Assembly: GCF_000421565.1 (NCBI RefSeq) | Contig: NZ_ATXG01000007.1 | Location: forward strand, 62,001 to 126,000 | From: Agromyces subbeticus DSM 16689 | GTDB taxonomy: Bacteria; Actinomycetota; Actinomycetes; Actinomycetales; Microbacteriaceae | Direction: 5' to 3' | DNA: 64,000 nt | In this document: piece by piece, positions 54,973-63,932 of the stretch | Numbering within the stretch: the first letter of the stretch is position 1 | Layout: each line of letters starts with the position of its first letter | The notes under the pieces: model-generated | Seen by the model: only the letters and a program-made list of their open reading frames with translations | What the model was told of the DNA's origin: nothing | The model's database searches: none | Position numbers and translations under genes: made by a program

Positions 54973-56295
54973 ATGAGCGACACCGCCGACTGGCGTTTCG
55001 AGACCAAGCAGGTGCACTCGGGCGCAGCGCCCGACCCCGTGACCAACGCGCGTGCCACGCCGATCTACCAGACCACGTCGTACGTGTTCAACAACGCCGA
55101 GCACGCGCAGAACCTGTTCGCGCTCGCCGAGTTCGGCAACATCTACACGCGCATCCAGAACCCGACGCAGGCCGTCGTCGAAGAGCGCCTCGCGGCGCTC
55201 GAGGGCGGCAGCGGCGCGCTGCTCGTGGCATCCGGTCAGTCGGCGTCGACCTTCGCGGTGCTGAACATCGCAGAGGCCGGCGATCACATCGTCTCCTCGT
55301 CGTCGATCTACGGCGGCACCTACAACCTCTTCAAGTACACGCTCGCCAAGCTCGGCATCGAGACGACGTTCGTCGAGAATCAGGACGACCCCGAGGAGTG
55401 GCGCCGTGCCGTGCGCCCCAACACGAAGCTCTTCTTCGCCGAGACGATCGGCAACCCGAAGATCAACATCCTCGACATCCGCACGGTCTCCGATGTCGCG
55501 CACGAGTCGGGCGTTCCGCTCATCGTCGACAACACGATCGCCACGCCGTACCTCATCCGCCCGTTCGAGCACGGCGCCGACATCATCGTGCACTCGGCGA
55601 CAAAGTTCCTCGGCGGGCACGGCACCGTCATCGGCGGCGTGATCGTCGATGGCGGCACCTTCGAGTGGTCGAAGAACGTCGAGCGCTTCCCTGGCCTCAC
55701 CGAGCCCGACCCCTCGTACCACGGCGCGAGCTACACGGCCGCGGTCGGCGACGCCCTCGCCTACATCATCAAGGCCCGCGTGCAGTTGCTGCGCGACCTC
55801 GGTGCCGCGATCGCCCCGGCGAGCGCGTGGCAACTCATCCAGGGCATCGAGACCCTGTCGCTGCGCATCGAACGCCACGTGCAGAACGCCCAGGAGATCG
55901 CGGAGTGGCTCGATTCGCACCCCGATGTCGCGAGCGTCAACTACTCCGGGCTGCCGTCGAGCCCCTGGTACGCCGCCGCGAACACGTATGCGCCGAAGGG
56001 CGTCGGAGCCGTGCTCTCATTCGAGCTCAAGGGCGGCGTCGACGCCGGCCGGGCACTCGTCGACAGCCTGTCGCTCTTCAGCCACCTCGCGAACATCGGC
56101 GATGTGCGCTCGCTCGTCATCCACCCCGCGTCGACGACGCACTCGCAGCTGACCCCCGAGCAGCAGCTCACGACCGGCGTGACGCCCGGACTCGTGCGGC
56201 TGTCGGTCGGCATCGAGAACATCGACGACCTGAAGGCCGACCTCGAGGCCGGCTTCGCAGCGGCACGCGCCGCCACCGAGGCCGCCAGGGTCTGA
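54973..56295 (+). CDS. metY: O-acetylhomoserine aminocarboxypropyltransferase
   Basis: Makes homocysteine directly from O-acetylhomoserine and sulfide. The 440-residue Cys/Met-metabolism PLP enzyme has K211 in HSATKFLGGHGTVIGG and the longer insertion pattern of MetY. GAGGAG precedes the ATG. metX follows after a terminator-like hairpin, giving a direct-sulfhydrylation methionine route. Confidence 0.94.
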   Translation: MSDTADWRFETKQVHSGAAPDPVTNARATPIYQTTSYVFNNAEHAQNLFALAEFGNIYTRIQNPTQAVVEERLAALEGGSGALLVASGQSASTFAVLNIAEAGDHIVSSSSIYGGTYNLFKYTLAKLGIETTFVENQDDPEEWRRAVRPNTKLFFAETIGNPKINILDIRTVSDVAHESGVPLIVDNTIATPYLIRPFEHGADIIVHSATKFLGGHGTVIGGVIVDGGTFEWSKNVERFPGLTEPDPSYHGASYTAAVGDALAYIIKARVQLLRDLGAAIAPASAWQLIQGIETLSLRIERHVQNAQEIAEWLDSHPDVASVNYSGLPSSPWYAAANTYAPKGVGAVLSFELKGGVDAGRALVDSLSLFSHLANIGDVRSLVIHPASTTHSQLTPEQQLTTGVTPGLVRLSVGIENIDDLKADLEAGFAAARAATEAARV

Positions 56296-56311
56296 CCCCG
56301 GGCACGACACG

Positions 56312-56358
56312 ACGGCGGATGCCGTGAGCCCACCCGGGCCCGCGGCATCCGCCGTTTT
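56312..56358 (+). terminator. 13-bp hairpin plus TTTT after metY
   Basis: ACGGCGGATGCCG (56312-56324) pairs perfectly with CGGCATCCGCCGT (56343-56355). The loop is 18 bases and TTT follows. This is the most classical terminator in the window. Confidence 0.8.
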
Positions 56359-56456
56359 CGCGTGGCCGGCGGGCACCGGAAGCGGCCTCCGCCTCAGCTC
56401 CACCCGTTCGTCGTAACAAAGCGCGGGCGGTCGCCGGGATTCGGGAGAATCGAAGC

Positions 56457-57662
56457 ATGGACTGGCAGACGACGGCCGACGCGGTGCCCGCGAGCATCGT
56501 CACCGAGGCGCGGGCGGCATCGCTCGCCGGCCGCGCGCCCGCGACCGGTGCGTGGCGAGAGGGCGACGCCGTCGGCGACCGCCGCTTCGTGAGCATCGGC
56601 GAGGTGCCGTTGGAGTCGGGCCAGTCGCTTCCCGCCGCGCGCATCGCCTACGAGCAGTGGGGAACGCTGTCGCCTGCGCGCGACAACGCGGTCCTGGTGC
56701 TCCACGCACTCACCGGCGACAGCCACGTCGTGGGTCCCGCGGGTCCGGCGCATCCGAGCGCCGGGTGGTGGCCGGGAATCGTGGGGCCTGGCCTCGCGAT
56801 CGACACCGATCGCTGGTTCGTCGTCGCCCCGAACGTGCTCGGCGGGTGCCAGGGGTCCACCGGGCCGGCGTCGCTGGCCCCCGACCGCAGCGAATGGGGC
56901 ATCCGATTCCCGTTCCTCACCATCCGCGACCAGGTGCGAGCCCAGATCGCCTTCGCCCGAGAACTCGGCATCGAGCGCTTCGCCGCCGTCATCGGCGGGT
57001 CGATGGGCGCGATGCACGTGCTGGAGTGGGCGATCATGGCTCCCGAGGCGGTCGAGCGCATCGCAGTGCTCGCCGCCCCGGCGACCACCTCGGCCGACCA
57101 GATCGCGCTGAACTCGGTGCAGATCGAGGCGATCCGCACCGATCCGGCGTTCCGCGGCGGCGAGTTCTACGACGCGCCCGATGGCGATGGCCCGACGCAG
57201 GGTCTGGCACTGGCCCGGCGCATGGCGATGCTCAACTACCGCACCGCGTCCGAGCTCAACCAGCGGTTCGACCGCAGCTGGCAGTCCGACCTCGACCCGC
57301 TCGGCGGCGATGGGCGCTTCGCCGTCGAGTCCTACCTCGACTTCCACGGCAACAAGTTCACCCGCCGCTTCGATGCCAACAGCTACATCGTGCTCACCCA
57401 GGCGATGAATTCGCACGACATCGGGCGAGGCCGAGGCGGGGCCGGCGTTGCGCTAGCGCGCATCCAGGCACAGAGCCTCGTGCTCGGCATCGACAGCGAT
57501 CGGTACTTTCCGCTGACCGGCCAGGTCGAGATCGCCGCGGGGCTGGGCCACAGCGTCCATGGGCCGACCCCGGTGCTCGTCGAATCCGAGTACGGTCATG
57601 ACGCCTTCCTCATCGAAGACGATGCGGTCGGCGCGGCCCTCGCCGGGCTCCTCGCCGCCTGA
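56457..57662 (+). CDS. metX: Homoserine O-acetyltransferase
   Basis: Acetylates homoserine for MetY. The 401-residue alpha/beta hydrolase has the nucleophile S182 in VIGGSMGAMHVLEW, the aspartate in GIDSDRYFP and the histidine in EYGHDAF. GAGAAT-N6 precedes the ATG, so it may have its own leaderless transcript. Confidence 0.95.
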   Translation: MDWQTTADAVPASIVTEARAASLAGRAPATGAWREGDAVGDRRFVSIGEVPLESGQSLPAARIAYEQWGTLSPARDNAVLVLHALTGDSHVVGPAGPAHPSAGWWPGIVGPGLAIDTDRWFVVAPNVLGGCQGSTGPASLAPDRSEWGIRFPFLTIRDQVRAQIAFARELGIERFAAVIGGSMGAMHVLEWAIMAPEAVERIAVLAAPATTSADQIALNSVQIEAIRTDPAFRGGEFYDAPDGDGPTQGLALARRMAMLNYRTASELNQRFDRSWQSDLDPLGGDGRFAVESYLDFHGNKFTRRFDANSYIVLTQAMNSHDIGRGRGGAGVALARIQAQSLVLGIDSDRYFPLTGQVEIAAGLGHSVHGPTPVLVESEYGHDAFLIEDDAVGAALAGLLAA

Positions 57663-57700
57663 GCCATCGCTCCCGGGGGCGATTCCGCTACTCTTCGAGA

Positions 57701-58903
57701 GTGACGGTGGCCGTGTCCACGACTGCCGACCACCCAGGGGGTGTCATGAAGCGCATCCAGAAGGAACGCGATCGGTTGTTGCGGCAGCTCGCCCGGGTCT
57801 CCGGCCTGAGCGGCACGATCGGCGCACTCGCCTGCCTCCTCGTTCCCGGCACGACGACTGGGCTCGAGCTCGCGTTGTCGGCCCTGCTGAGCCTCGGTGC
57901 CGGCGCCGGAATCGCCCTGCACGCCGTGCGGGGCGCCGTCGCACCGGCCATCGCCGCCGTGGCGTGCTCGATCGCCCTCATCCTGCTGCTCGGGGCGGGA
58001 GCGGTGCTCGATCCCGTCACGATCGCGGCGATGGCGATCACGGCGGCGATCACCGCCTCCTCGGTCGCGATTCCCCTGATCGTGCGCTCCGACGGACCGT
58101 TCCTCGTGCTCGGCCTCGTCGCGGCGACGCTGATCGCCATCGGGGTGGTCGCCATCACGGGTCACGAGATGCAGACCGTCGCCATCGGCGCGATCATGGG
58201 CTGGGCCGCCAACTCGGCGATCGGCGTCTGGCTCGACAAGGCCATCGCGACGGCCGCCGACCGCATCGCCGAGGTCGGCCGGGCGCACGAGGCCGAGCGT
58301 CTCGCGAGTGAGCTCGAGTCGCAGCAGCGGCAGGACGCGCGGGTGCTGCACGACACCGTGCTCGCCACCCTCAGCCTGCTCGCCCATTCCGGTGTCGGCG
58401 TGAGCGCCGGGGCGCTGCGTCAACAGGCCGGCGATGACGCCAGGCTGCTCAAGCAGCTCAGGCTCGGCGCGCCGCTCGACCGCGGGTCGACCACGGTCTT
58501 CTCGCCGGAGTCCGACGACGACACGATCGGCCTCACCTTCGAATCGGTGCGGCAGCGCTTCGCACGCATGGGCCTCGATGTGAATTGGCACGGCACCGGC
58601 CGCCTCGCGCTGCCGCGTGAGACCCTCGACGCTCTCCTCGGCGCCCTCGGCGAGTGCCTCGAGAACGTGCGCCGGCACGCGGGCGTCACCGAGGCTGATG
58701 TCACGGTGAGCGACGACGACCGCACCGTGCGCGCCATGGTGACCGACGCCGGCACCGGCTTCGAGCCCGACACGGTCGACGGTGCGCGACTCGGGTACGC
58801 CGAATCCGTCGTCGGCCGGCTCAACACCGTCGGCGGGCGGGCCCGCATCTTCTCCTCACCCGGATCCGGCACGACGGTGATGCTCGAGGTGCCGAAACCA
58901 TGA
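57701..58903 (+). CDS. Membrane sensor histidine kinase, DesK-like
   Basis: A 400-residue kinase with about six N-terminal membrane helices, a cytosolic helix, phosphoacceptor H217 in DARVLHDTVLATLSLL, and a GHKL ATPase with GECLENVRRHA (N322) and TDAGTGFEP. The GTG at 57701 follows TACTCT-N6 (leaderless type). An ATG 15 codons later, after AGGGGG, is an alternative. It overlaps the next gene by 4 bases. Confidence 0.85.
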   Translation: MTVAVSTTADHPGGVMKRIQKERDRLLRQLARVSGLSGTIGALACLLVPGTTTGLELALSALLSLGAGAGIALHAVRGAVAPAIAAVACSIALILLLGAGAVLDPVTIAAMAITAAITASSVAIPLIVRSDGPFLVLGLVAATLIAIGVVAITGHEMQTVAIGAIMGWAANSAIGVWLDKAIATAADRIAEVGRAHEAERLASELESQQRQDARVLHDTVLATLSLLAHSGVGVSAGALRQQAGDDARLLKQLRLGAPLDRGSTTVFSPESDDDTIGLTFESVRQRFARMGLDVNWHGTGRLALPRETLDALLGALGECLENVRRHAGVTEADVTVSDDDRTVRAMVTDAGTGFEPDTVDGARLGYAESVVGRLNTVGGRARIFSSPGSGTTVMLEVPKP

Positions 58904-60162
58904 GAGAGCCGCAGATCGCCGCTTCGATCACCGGACGACCCTTCCGCCGACCGAGCCGCTCGGCACGGGCTGCCGGCGATGTGCGCGAGAGCCACGGCGG
59001 GCGTCGTCTCGCGGTCGGTATCACGATCGCGTCCGGCCTCATCATCGCCGGCCATCTCGCTCATGCACTGACGCTCGCGCCGCTCTTCCCGCCCGGCCCA
59101 GGCCCGTGGGCCGCGTGGTTCGCGCTGCTCGGGGTCGTCGGCATCGGCGTGGTCTCACGCATGGTGTCGCGCAACGCACCGCTGCCCGACTGGCTCTACC
59201 TCACGCTCCTCATCGCGCTCATCGCGCCCGTGTGGCTCGACATCGCCGCCACGCAGGGGCTCCTCCACCTCGGCGTGACGCCGACGGCCGCGGCCGCGGC
59301 CGGGGCCGTGCTGATGCCCGTCGCGGCGATCAGGGGCATCCGCATTCCCGTGCTCGTCGCGGGAGCGATCGGCCTCGTGATCGCCGTGGCGGCCCTTTTC
59401 CAGCTCGAGTCCGCGGGGCACCACACCGTGACCGGCGTCGTCGTCGCGGCAGCCACCGTGCTGCCCGTCGTCGTCGCCGTGCTGGCGATCGGCGGCTTCC
59501 GGCGGCTCGTGCGCCGCGAGCTCGACCTCTCACTCGTGCAGAGCACGGTCGCGACACCGCGCACCGCGGTCGGCATGCGCGCCTCGGAAGAGCTCGCGCA
59601 ACTCGACTTCGACGCTGAGTCACTGCTCGACGACGTCGGCTCGGGTCGCATCGCCATTCCCCTGCCCGCCGAGGCCGCCGAACGGGCGGGCACCATCGCA
59701 GCCCGCCTCCGCGTGCGACTGATCGAGGGGCGCAACGACACCTGGCTTCGGCACGCCGTCACCGAATCCGCCTACCTCAGCAATCGGGTGACCGTCGACG
59801 ATCCCGGCGGACTCGCGGGCCTGCTCGGCCAGGCACAGCGAGACGGCCTGCTCCTCGCCCTGTGGTTCCTCGTCGGCGAGCAGTCGAAGGGCACGGCCGA
59901 GCTCTCGGCGCACGTCACCTGCCGCGAACCCGCCGACGCCTCTTCGCCCGATACGCCCGATCTGCTGCTCTCGATCGAGGTGACAGGACTCGCTCGACGA
60001 CGCGTCGACCCCGCAACGTGGGATGTACTCGATAGTGTCGGTACACACGAGGTCGAGGCGGCTCCGGAAACGTTCCGCATCGACATCGACTGCCGGGTCG
60101 ATCCGCACGTCTCGGCTGGGGTTCCGGTCGCCCGCGGGGCGGCTCATCCGAGGGGAAGCTGA
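58900..60162 (+). CDS. Membrane partner protein of the two-component system
   Basis: A 420-residue protein with about six membrane helices (for example WLYLTLLIALIAPVWLDIAA) and a cytosolic part of about 200 residues. Its layout copies the kinase, yet I find neither a phosphoacceptor His nor an N-box or G-box. The ATG overlaps the kinase stop (ATGA) and its stop abuts the response regulator ATG. It may be a non-catalytic kinase paralogue or an accessory sensor. No characterised family is recognised. Confidence 0.75.
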   Translation: MREPQIAASITGRPFRRPSRSARAAGDVRESHGGRRLAVGITIASGLIIAGHLAHALTLAPLFPPGPGPWAAWFALLGVVGIGVVSRMVSRNAPLPDWLYLTLLIALIAPVWLDIAATQGLLHLGVTPTAAAAAGAVLMPVAAIRGIRIPVLVAGAIGLVIAVAALFQLESAGHHTVTGVVVAAATVLPVVVAVLAIGGFRRLVRRELDLSLVQSTVATPRTAVGMRASEELAQLDFDAESLLDDVGSGRIAIPLPAEAAERAGTIAARLRVRLIEGRNDTWLRHAVTESAYLSNRVTVDDPGGLAGLLGQAQRDGLLLALWFLVGEQSKGTAELSAHVTCREPADASSPDTPDLLLSIEVTGLARRRVDPATWDVLDSVGTHEVEAAPETFRIDIDCRVDPHVSAGVPVARGAAHPRGS

Positions 60163-60813
60163 ATGGCAGACACCGATCCACCGATCCGCCTGGCGATCGT
60201 CGACGATCACCGCATGCTGCTCGGGGCCCTCTCCGAGTGGATTCGCACCGCGGCACCCGATATCGAACTCATCGCCGCGGTGCCGTCGTGGTCAGAACTG
60301 CTCGCCCACCCCGACTTCCCCGTCGACGTCGTGCTCCTCGACCTCGACCTGCGCGACAACATCCCGATCTCGCTCAAGCTGTCGATGCTGAAGTCCGCCG
60401 GTGTGCAGACGATGCTCATGAGCACCTACTCCGAGCCCGCGGTGGTTCGCGAGGCGCTCAGCTCGGGTGCCCTCGGCTACCTGGTGAAGTCCGAGCCGGT
60501 CGAGACCATCATCGAGGCGATCCGGGCGGCGCGCATCGGCGAGTCGTACCTCACCGCCGAACTCGAACTCGCGCTCAGCGAGAACGGCACCGCACCGAAG
60601 CTCTCGGCGCAGGAGCGCCGGGTGATGGCCCTCTACGGTGCCGGCCAGCCGGTCAAGGCTGTGGCGTTCCAGCTCGGCATCTCCGAAGAGACGGCGAAGA
60701 GCTATCTCAAGCGCATCCGTGAGAAGTACCGGGCGTCGGGCTACGACGTGGGCACCAAGGTGGCACTGCGCAAGCGCGCGATCCTCGACGGCATCCTGCT
60801 GCAGTCCGACTGA
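60163..60813 (+). CDS. LuxR/NarL-type response regulator
   Basis: A 216-residue regulator. The receiver domain has acidic residues in AIVDDHRML, phospho-acceptor D60 in VVLLDLDL, a switch Thr in LMSTYSE and Lys in YLVKSEP. The LuxR helix-turn-helix is around VKAVAFQLGISEETAKSYLK. It starts directly after the partner gene stop. Its targets cannot be read here. Confidence 0.92.
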   Translation: MADTDPPIRLAIVDDHRMLLGALSEWIRTAAPDIELIAAVPSWSELLAHPDFPVDVVLLDLDLRDNIPISLKLSMLKSAGVQTMLMSTYSEPAVVREALSSGALGYLVKSEPVETIIEAIRAARIGESYLTAELELALSENGTAPKLSAQERRVMALYGAGQPVKAVAFQLGISEETAKSYLKRIREKYRASGYDVGTKVALRKRAILDGILLQSD

Positions 60814-60819
60814 TCCGGT

Positions 60820-60845
60820 CGAGCGGATGCCGCGGCATCCGCTCG
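60820..60845. terminator. 26-bp perfect palindrome between the response regulator and the MFS gene
   Basis: CGAGCGGATGCCG (60820-60832) is followed directly by its complement CGGCATCCGCTCG (60833-60845). It serves two convergent genes and contains GGATGCC/GGCATCC. Confidence 0.75.
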
Positions 60846-60865
60846 CCGATGGCAGGGCGTGGCGC

Positions 60866-62149
60866 TCAGGCGTCGACGGGCTCCACGGCCGCGATCGCAC
60901 CGGTCGCATACGGCACGGCGACGCCGCGCTGGTGCCGCGATCGATCGAGGGCGAACGACGCCACCGCGAGCGCCGCGCCGGCGAGCGTGAGCACGAGCCC
61001 GATCCAGATCGGTGCCACGTAGCCGAGGCCGCTCGCGATCGCGACGCCGCCGAGCACGGCGCCGAGGCTGTTGCCGATGTTCAGGGCCGAGTGATTCAGC
61101 GCGGCGGCGATCGACTGGCTGTCGCGTGCGACGTCCATCAGCCGGGCCTGGATCGTGGGTGAGAGCGCCGCCGAGGCGCCGCCGACGAGCAGCACGCCGG
61201 CGAACAGGCCCACCGGGTTCGTCGCCGTGAACGCGAGCAGCACCAGCGCGGCGGCGAGAATCGCGAAGAACAGGTACATGGAGCGGCGCACGCTCCAGTC
61301 GGCGAGGCGACCGCCTGCGATGTTGCCGATCGTCATGCCGATGCCGAATGCGATGAGCACGACGGGCACGAACGACTCGGGCAGGCCGGTGACCTCGGTG
61401 GCGAGCGGTGCGACGTAGCTGTAGACGGCGAAGAGGCCGCCGAAGCCGATCGCGCCGATGCCGAGCGCGAACCAGACCTGGGCACGCGTGAACGCCCGCA
61501 GTTCGCGCTTCATCGTGGCATGCGGGTCACCCGCTTGCCACGGCACCGCCACGAGCACGGCGACGAACGTGAGCGCGAAGATGCCCGCGACCGCGAGATA
61601 GGCGGTGCGCCAGCCGGCGGCCTGCCCGAGCCACGTGATCGCCGGCACTCCGATCACGTTGGCGATCGTGAGGCCCGAGAGCACGAGTGCGACGCCACGG
61701 GCGCGCTTGCCCGGCCCCATGAGGCTCGCCGCGACGAGCGATGCGATGCCGAAGTACGCGCCGTGCGGCAGCGCAGCCACGAATCGCGCGATGAGCACGA
61801 GCTCGAACGTGGGCAGCACGGCCGAGGCGACGGTGCCGACCGTGAAGGCCGTGAGGAGGGCGAGCAGCAGGCGCTTGCGCGGCCATCGCGCGGCCGCGGC
61901 GGCGATGGTCGGCGCGCCGACGACGACGCCGAGCGCGTACGCCGAGATGACCCAGCCGGCCGTCGCGTTGGCATCGGCCGGCGACTCCGCGGCGAGCTCG
62001 GGCAGCAGGTCGTGCGCGATGTTCGGCAGCAGGCCCATGGCGACGAACTCGGTCGATCCGATGCCGAAGCCGCCGAGTGCGAGCGCCAGGAACGCGAAAC
62101 GAATACGGGCCGGCGACAACGTCGTCGGCCCGTCGGTTGACTGGGTCAC
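60866..62149 (-). CDS. MFS transporter, DHA1 type
   Basis: A 427-residue twelve-helix transporter. The DHA1/AraJ-CmlR-type N-terminus (GGFGIGSTEFVAMGLLPNIA) and motif A region (ARWPRKRLLLALLTAF) suggest drug or sugar efflux. GTG start with GAGAAT six bases upstream. A palindromic patch lies just upstream. Confidence 0.87.
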   Translation of the reverse strand: MTQSTDGPTTLSPARIRFAFLALALGGFGIGSTEFVAMGLLPNIAHDLLPELAAESPADANATAGWVISAYALGVVVGAPTIAAAAARWPRKRLLLALLTAFTVGTVASAVLPTFELVLIARFVAALPHGAYFGIASLVAASLMGPGKRARGVALVLSGLTIANVIGVPAITWLGQAAGWRTAYLAVAGIFALTFVAVLVAVPWQAGDPHATMKRELRAFTRAQVWFALGIGAIGFGGLFAVYSYVAPLATEVTGLPESFVPVVLIAFGIGMTIGNIAGGRLADWSVRRSMYLFFAILAAALVLLAFTATNPVGLFAGVLLVGGASAALSPTIQARLMDVARDSQSIAAALNHSALNIGNSLGAVLGGVAIASGLGYVAPIWIGLVLTLAGAALAVASFALDRSRHQRGVAVPYATGAIAAVEPVDA

Positions 62150-62166
62150 CCGTCGATTCTCGCACG

Positions 62167-62186
62167 GAATCGAATCGATTCGAATC
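62167..62186. promoter_or_regulatory. Palindrome upstream of the MFS gene
   Basis: GAATCGAATCGATTCGAATC (62167-62186) is palindromic at 18 of 20 positions, with a perfect 14-base core TCGAATCGATTCGA. It lies 18 bases before the GTG. A GAATCG-type half-site repeats four times nearby. A regulator operator is likely; the regulator gene is not adjacent. Confidence 0.45.
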
Positions 62187-62209
62187 GGTTCGACTTCTGC
62201 GTGCGCTGC

Positions 62210-62530
62210 CTAGTCCACGTCGGTACCCGCTTGGTCGATCGCGGCCTCGAGCCGGTCGATCTTCGCGTCGAGCTCCCCGCTGTAACCCGGCCTGATGTCG
62301 GCCTTCAGCACGAGCGACACCCGCGAGCCGTACTCGCCGACGGCCTCGGTGGCACGCCGAACGACGTCGAAGACCTCGTCCCATTCGCCTTCGATCTCGG
62401 TGAACATCGACGTCGTGCGGTTCGGGAGCCCCGACTCGCGCACGACCTTCACCGCTGCCGCGACGGCGTCGTGAACGGAGCCGTCGGCGCTGCCCGTGCC
62501 GCCCGGCGCTACTGAGAATGCCACCAGCAT
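62210..62530 (-). CDS. MTH1187/YkoF-type thiamine-binding protein
   Basis: A 106-residue ferredoxin-like fold protein of the MTH1187 family (AFSVAPGGTGSADGSVHDAV, TTSMFTEIEGEWDEVFDVVR). Members bind thiamine or its precursors. AAGGAGA precedes the ATG with 5-base spacing. No thiamine transporter is next to it. Confidence 0.85.
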   Translation of the reverse strand: MLVAFSVAPGGTGSADGSVHDAVAAAVKVVRESGLPNRTTSMFTEIEGEWDEVFDVVRRATEAVGEYGSRVSLVLKADIRPGYSGELDAKIDRLEAAIDQAGTDVD

Positions 62531-62547
62531 GTTCGTCTCCTTCGAAT

Positions 62548-63837
62548 TCACTCGGTCGACCCCATTGTGTCGCGCACGGCGTCGACCGCGCGCGGCGCCC
62601 TGCGTGGAGCGCCGAGCCACCAGAGCGCACGTATCCCCCAGGCGAGCAGCAGCACGAGCAGCGCGGCCTTGGCGGTGAGCAGGAACACGAACGCCGGATC
62701 GGCGATCAGGAGCCACCCGTACCAGTACGGGTAGATGATGTGCGTGAAGAGCGCGATCACGGCGGCGATGAACGCCGGCACCGCGAATCGTGCCGGGCGC
62801 AGCACCAGGCCGAGAATCACCGGAGCGGCGAGCCAGGTCACGAACTGCGGGGAGCCCACCTTGTTCGCGAGCATGAGCACGACGACGAAGCTCAGGACCA
62901 GCGGCGGCATCACCCGGCCGAACGGGGCGCCGCGGCGCGTGGCCCGAATGCCGACGAGCATCACGACGAGCACGCCGATCGCCATGATCGGTGTCGTGAC
63001 GGCGGCCGCGACATCCGCCCCCGGCCCCTCGATCTGGAACGTGAGGATGTCGCGGTCGTAGACGATGCGCACGGAGCCCGACCCGGCCACGATCTGCCAG
63101 AGCCAGGCGACCGCGAGCGGCGCCTCGATCTGCAGGCCGCGGCCGGCCTGCTCGGCGATGAAGCCGATCGCGTTCGTGCCGGCCCCCGCGATGAGACTGA
63201 CCCCGAGGATGCCGAGGCTCAGCGACGCCGCCACCGTGACGACCTCGATGCGCCGGCGCGACGCGATGACGAGCGCAGCGACGAGTGCGGCCGGCCACAC
63301 CTTCACCCACGTCGCGATCGTGAGCAGCACCGCCGCCACGCGCGGCCGACCGGCCGCCCACAGCAGCCCCATGATGGCCACCGGCACCGTGATCGCGTCG
63401 ATGCGGCCGAAGGCGATCGGCCCGAGCAGTGCGAGGAAGCCGAGCCACCACCAGGCAGCGAGCCGGCGCGGGCGCGACAGCCGCGCCCGGCCGATGAGCA
63501 CTCCGAAGGCGATCGCGTTCAGCGCCGTTACGAGCGCGAGCCATGTCTGCGCATAGAGCGTCGGCCCGAGCGCGAGCGCGGCCGTCATCGGGGCGAAGGC
63601 CAGGATCGGGTACACCCACGGCACGTCGATGCCCATGCGCACCCAACCGTGGGCGGCGTTCTCGGCCCAGACCCGGTAGACCGCGGTCACGTCGCCGAGC
63701 GGATAGCCGGGCCCCTCGAGGTTCAGCCAGATGAGCGCGACGTGCACCAGCACGAAGCCCGTCCAGAGCGCGGCTCGCGTGCCGAGCCTGCGACGATACG
63801 GGCGAGCGGATGCCTCATGCCCCGTCTCGCCCGCCAT
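62548..63837 (-). CDS. GT87-like polyprenol-phosphate mannosyltransferase
   Basis: A 429-residue polytopic membrane protein of the GT-C superfamily (DUF2029/GT87), with an early acidic YPLGDVTAVYRVWAE and about ten helices. Related mycobacterial enzymes use polyprenyl-phosphate mannose to extend lipoglycans. Substrate here is inference. TAGGCT lies seven bases before the ATG. Confidence 0.78.
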   Translation of the reverse strand: MAGETGHEASARPYRRRLGTRAALWTGFVLVHVALIWLNLEGPGYPLGDVTAVYRVWAENAAHGWVRMGIDVPWVYPILAFAPMTAALALGPTLYAQTWLALVTALNAIAFGVLIGRARLSRPRRLAAWWWLGFLALLGPIAFGRIDAITVPVAIMGLLWAAGRPRVAAVLLTIATWVKVWPAALVAALVIASRRRIEVVTVAASLSLGILGVSLIAGAGTNAIGFIAEQAGRGLQIEAPLAVAWLWQIVAGSGSVRIVYDRDILTFQIEGPGADVAAAVTTPIMAIGVLVVMLVGIRATRRGAPFGRVMPPLVLSFVVVLMLANKVGSPQFVTWLAAPVILGLVLRPARFAVPAFIAAVIALFTHIIYPYWYGWLLIADPAFVFLLTAKAALLVLLLAWGIRALWWLGAPRRAPRAVDAVRDTMGSTE

Positions 63838-63932
63838 GCCGTCGAGCCTAGCCGAGCGTCATATTCCGCCACGCGCCAGGCGGAGGTCCGCGGCATCCGC
63901 GATGCTGGGGGCACACCGCTTGGAGGCCCATC

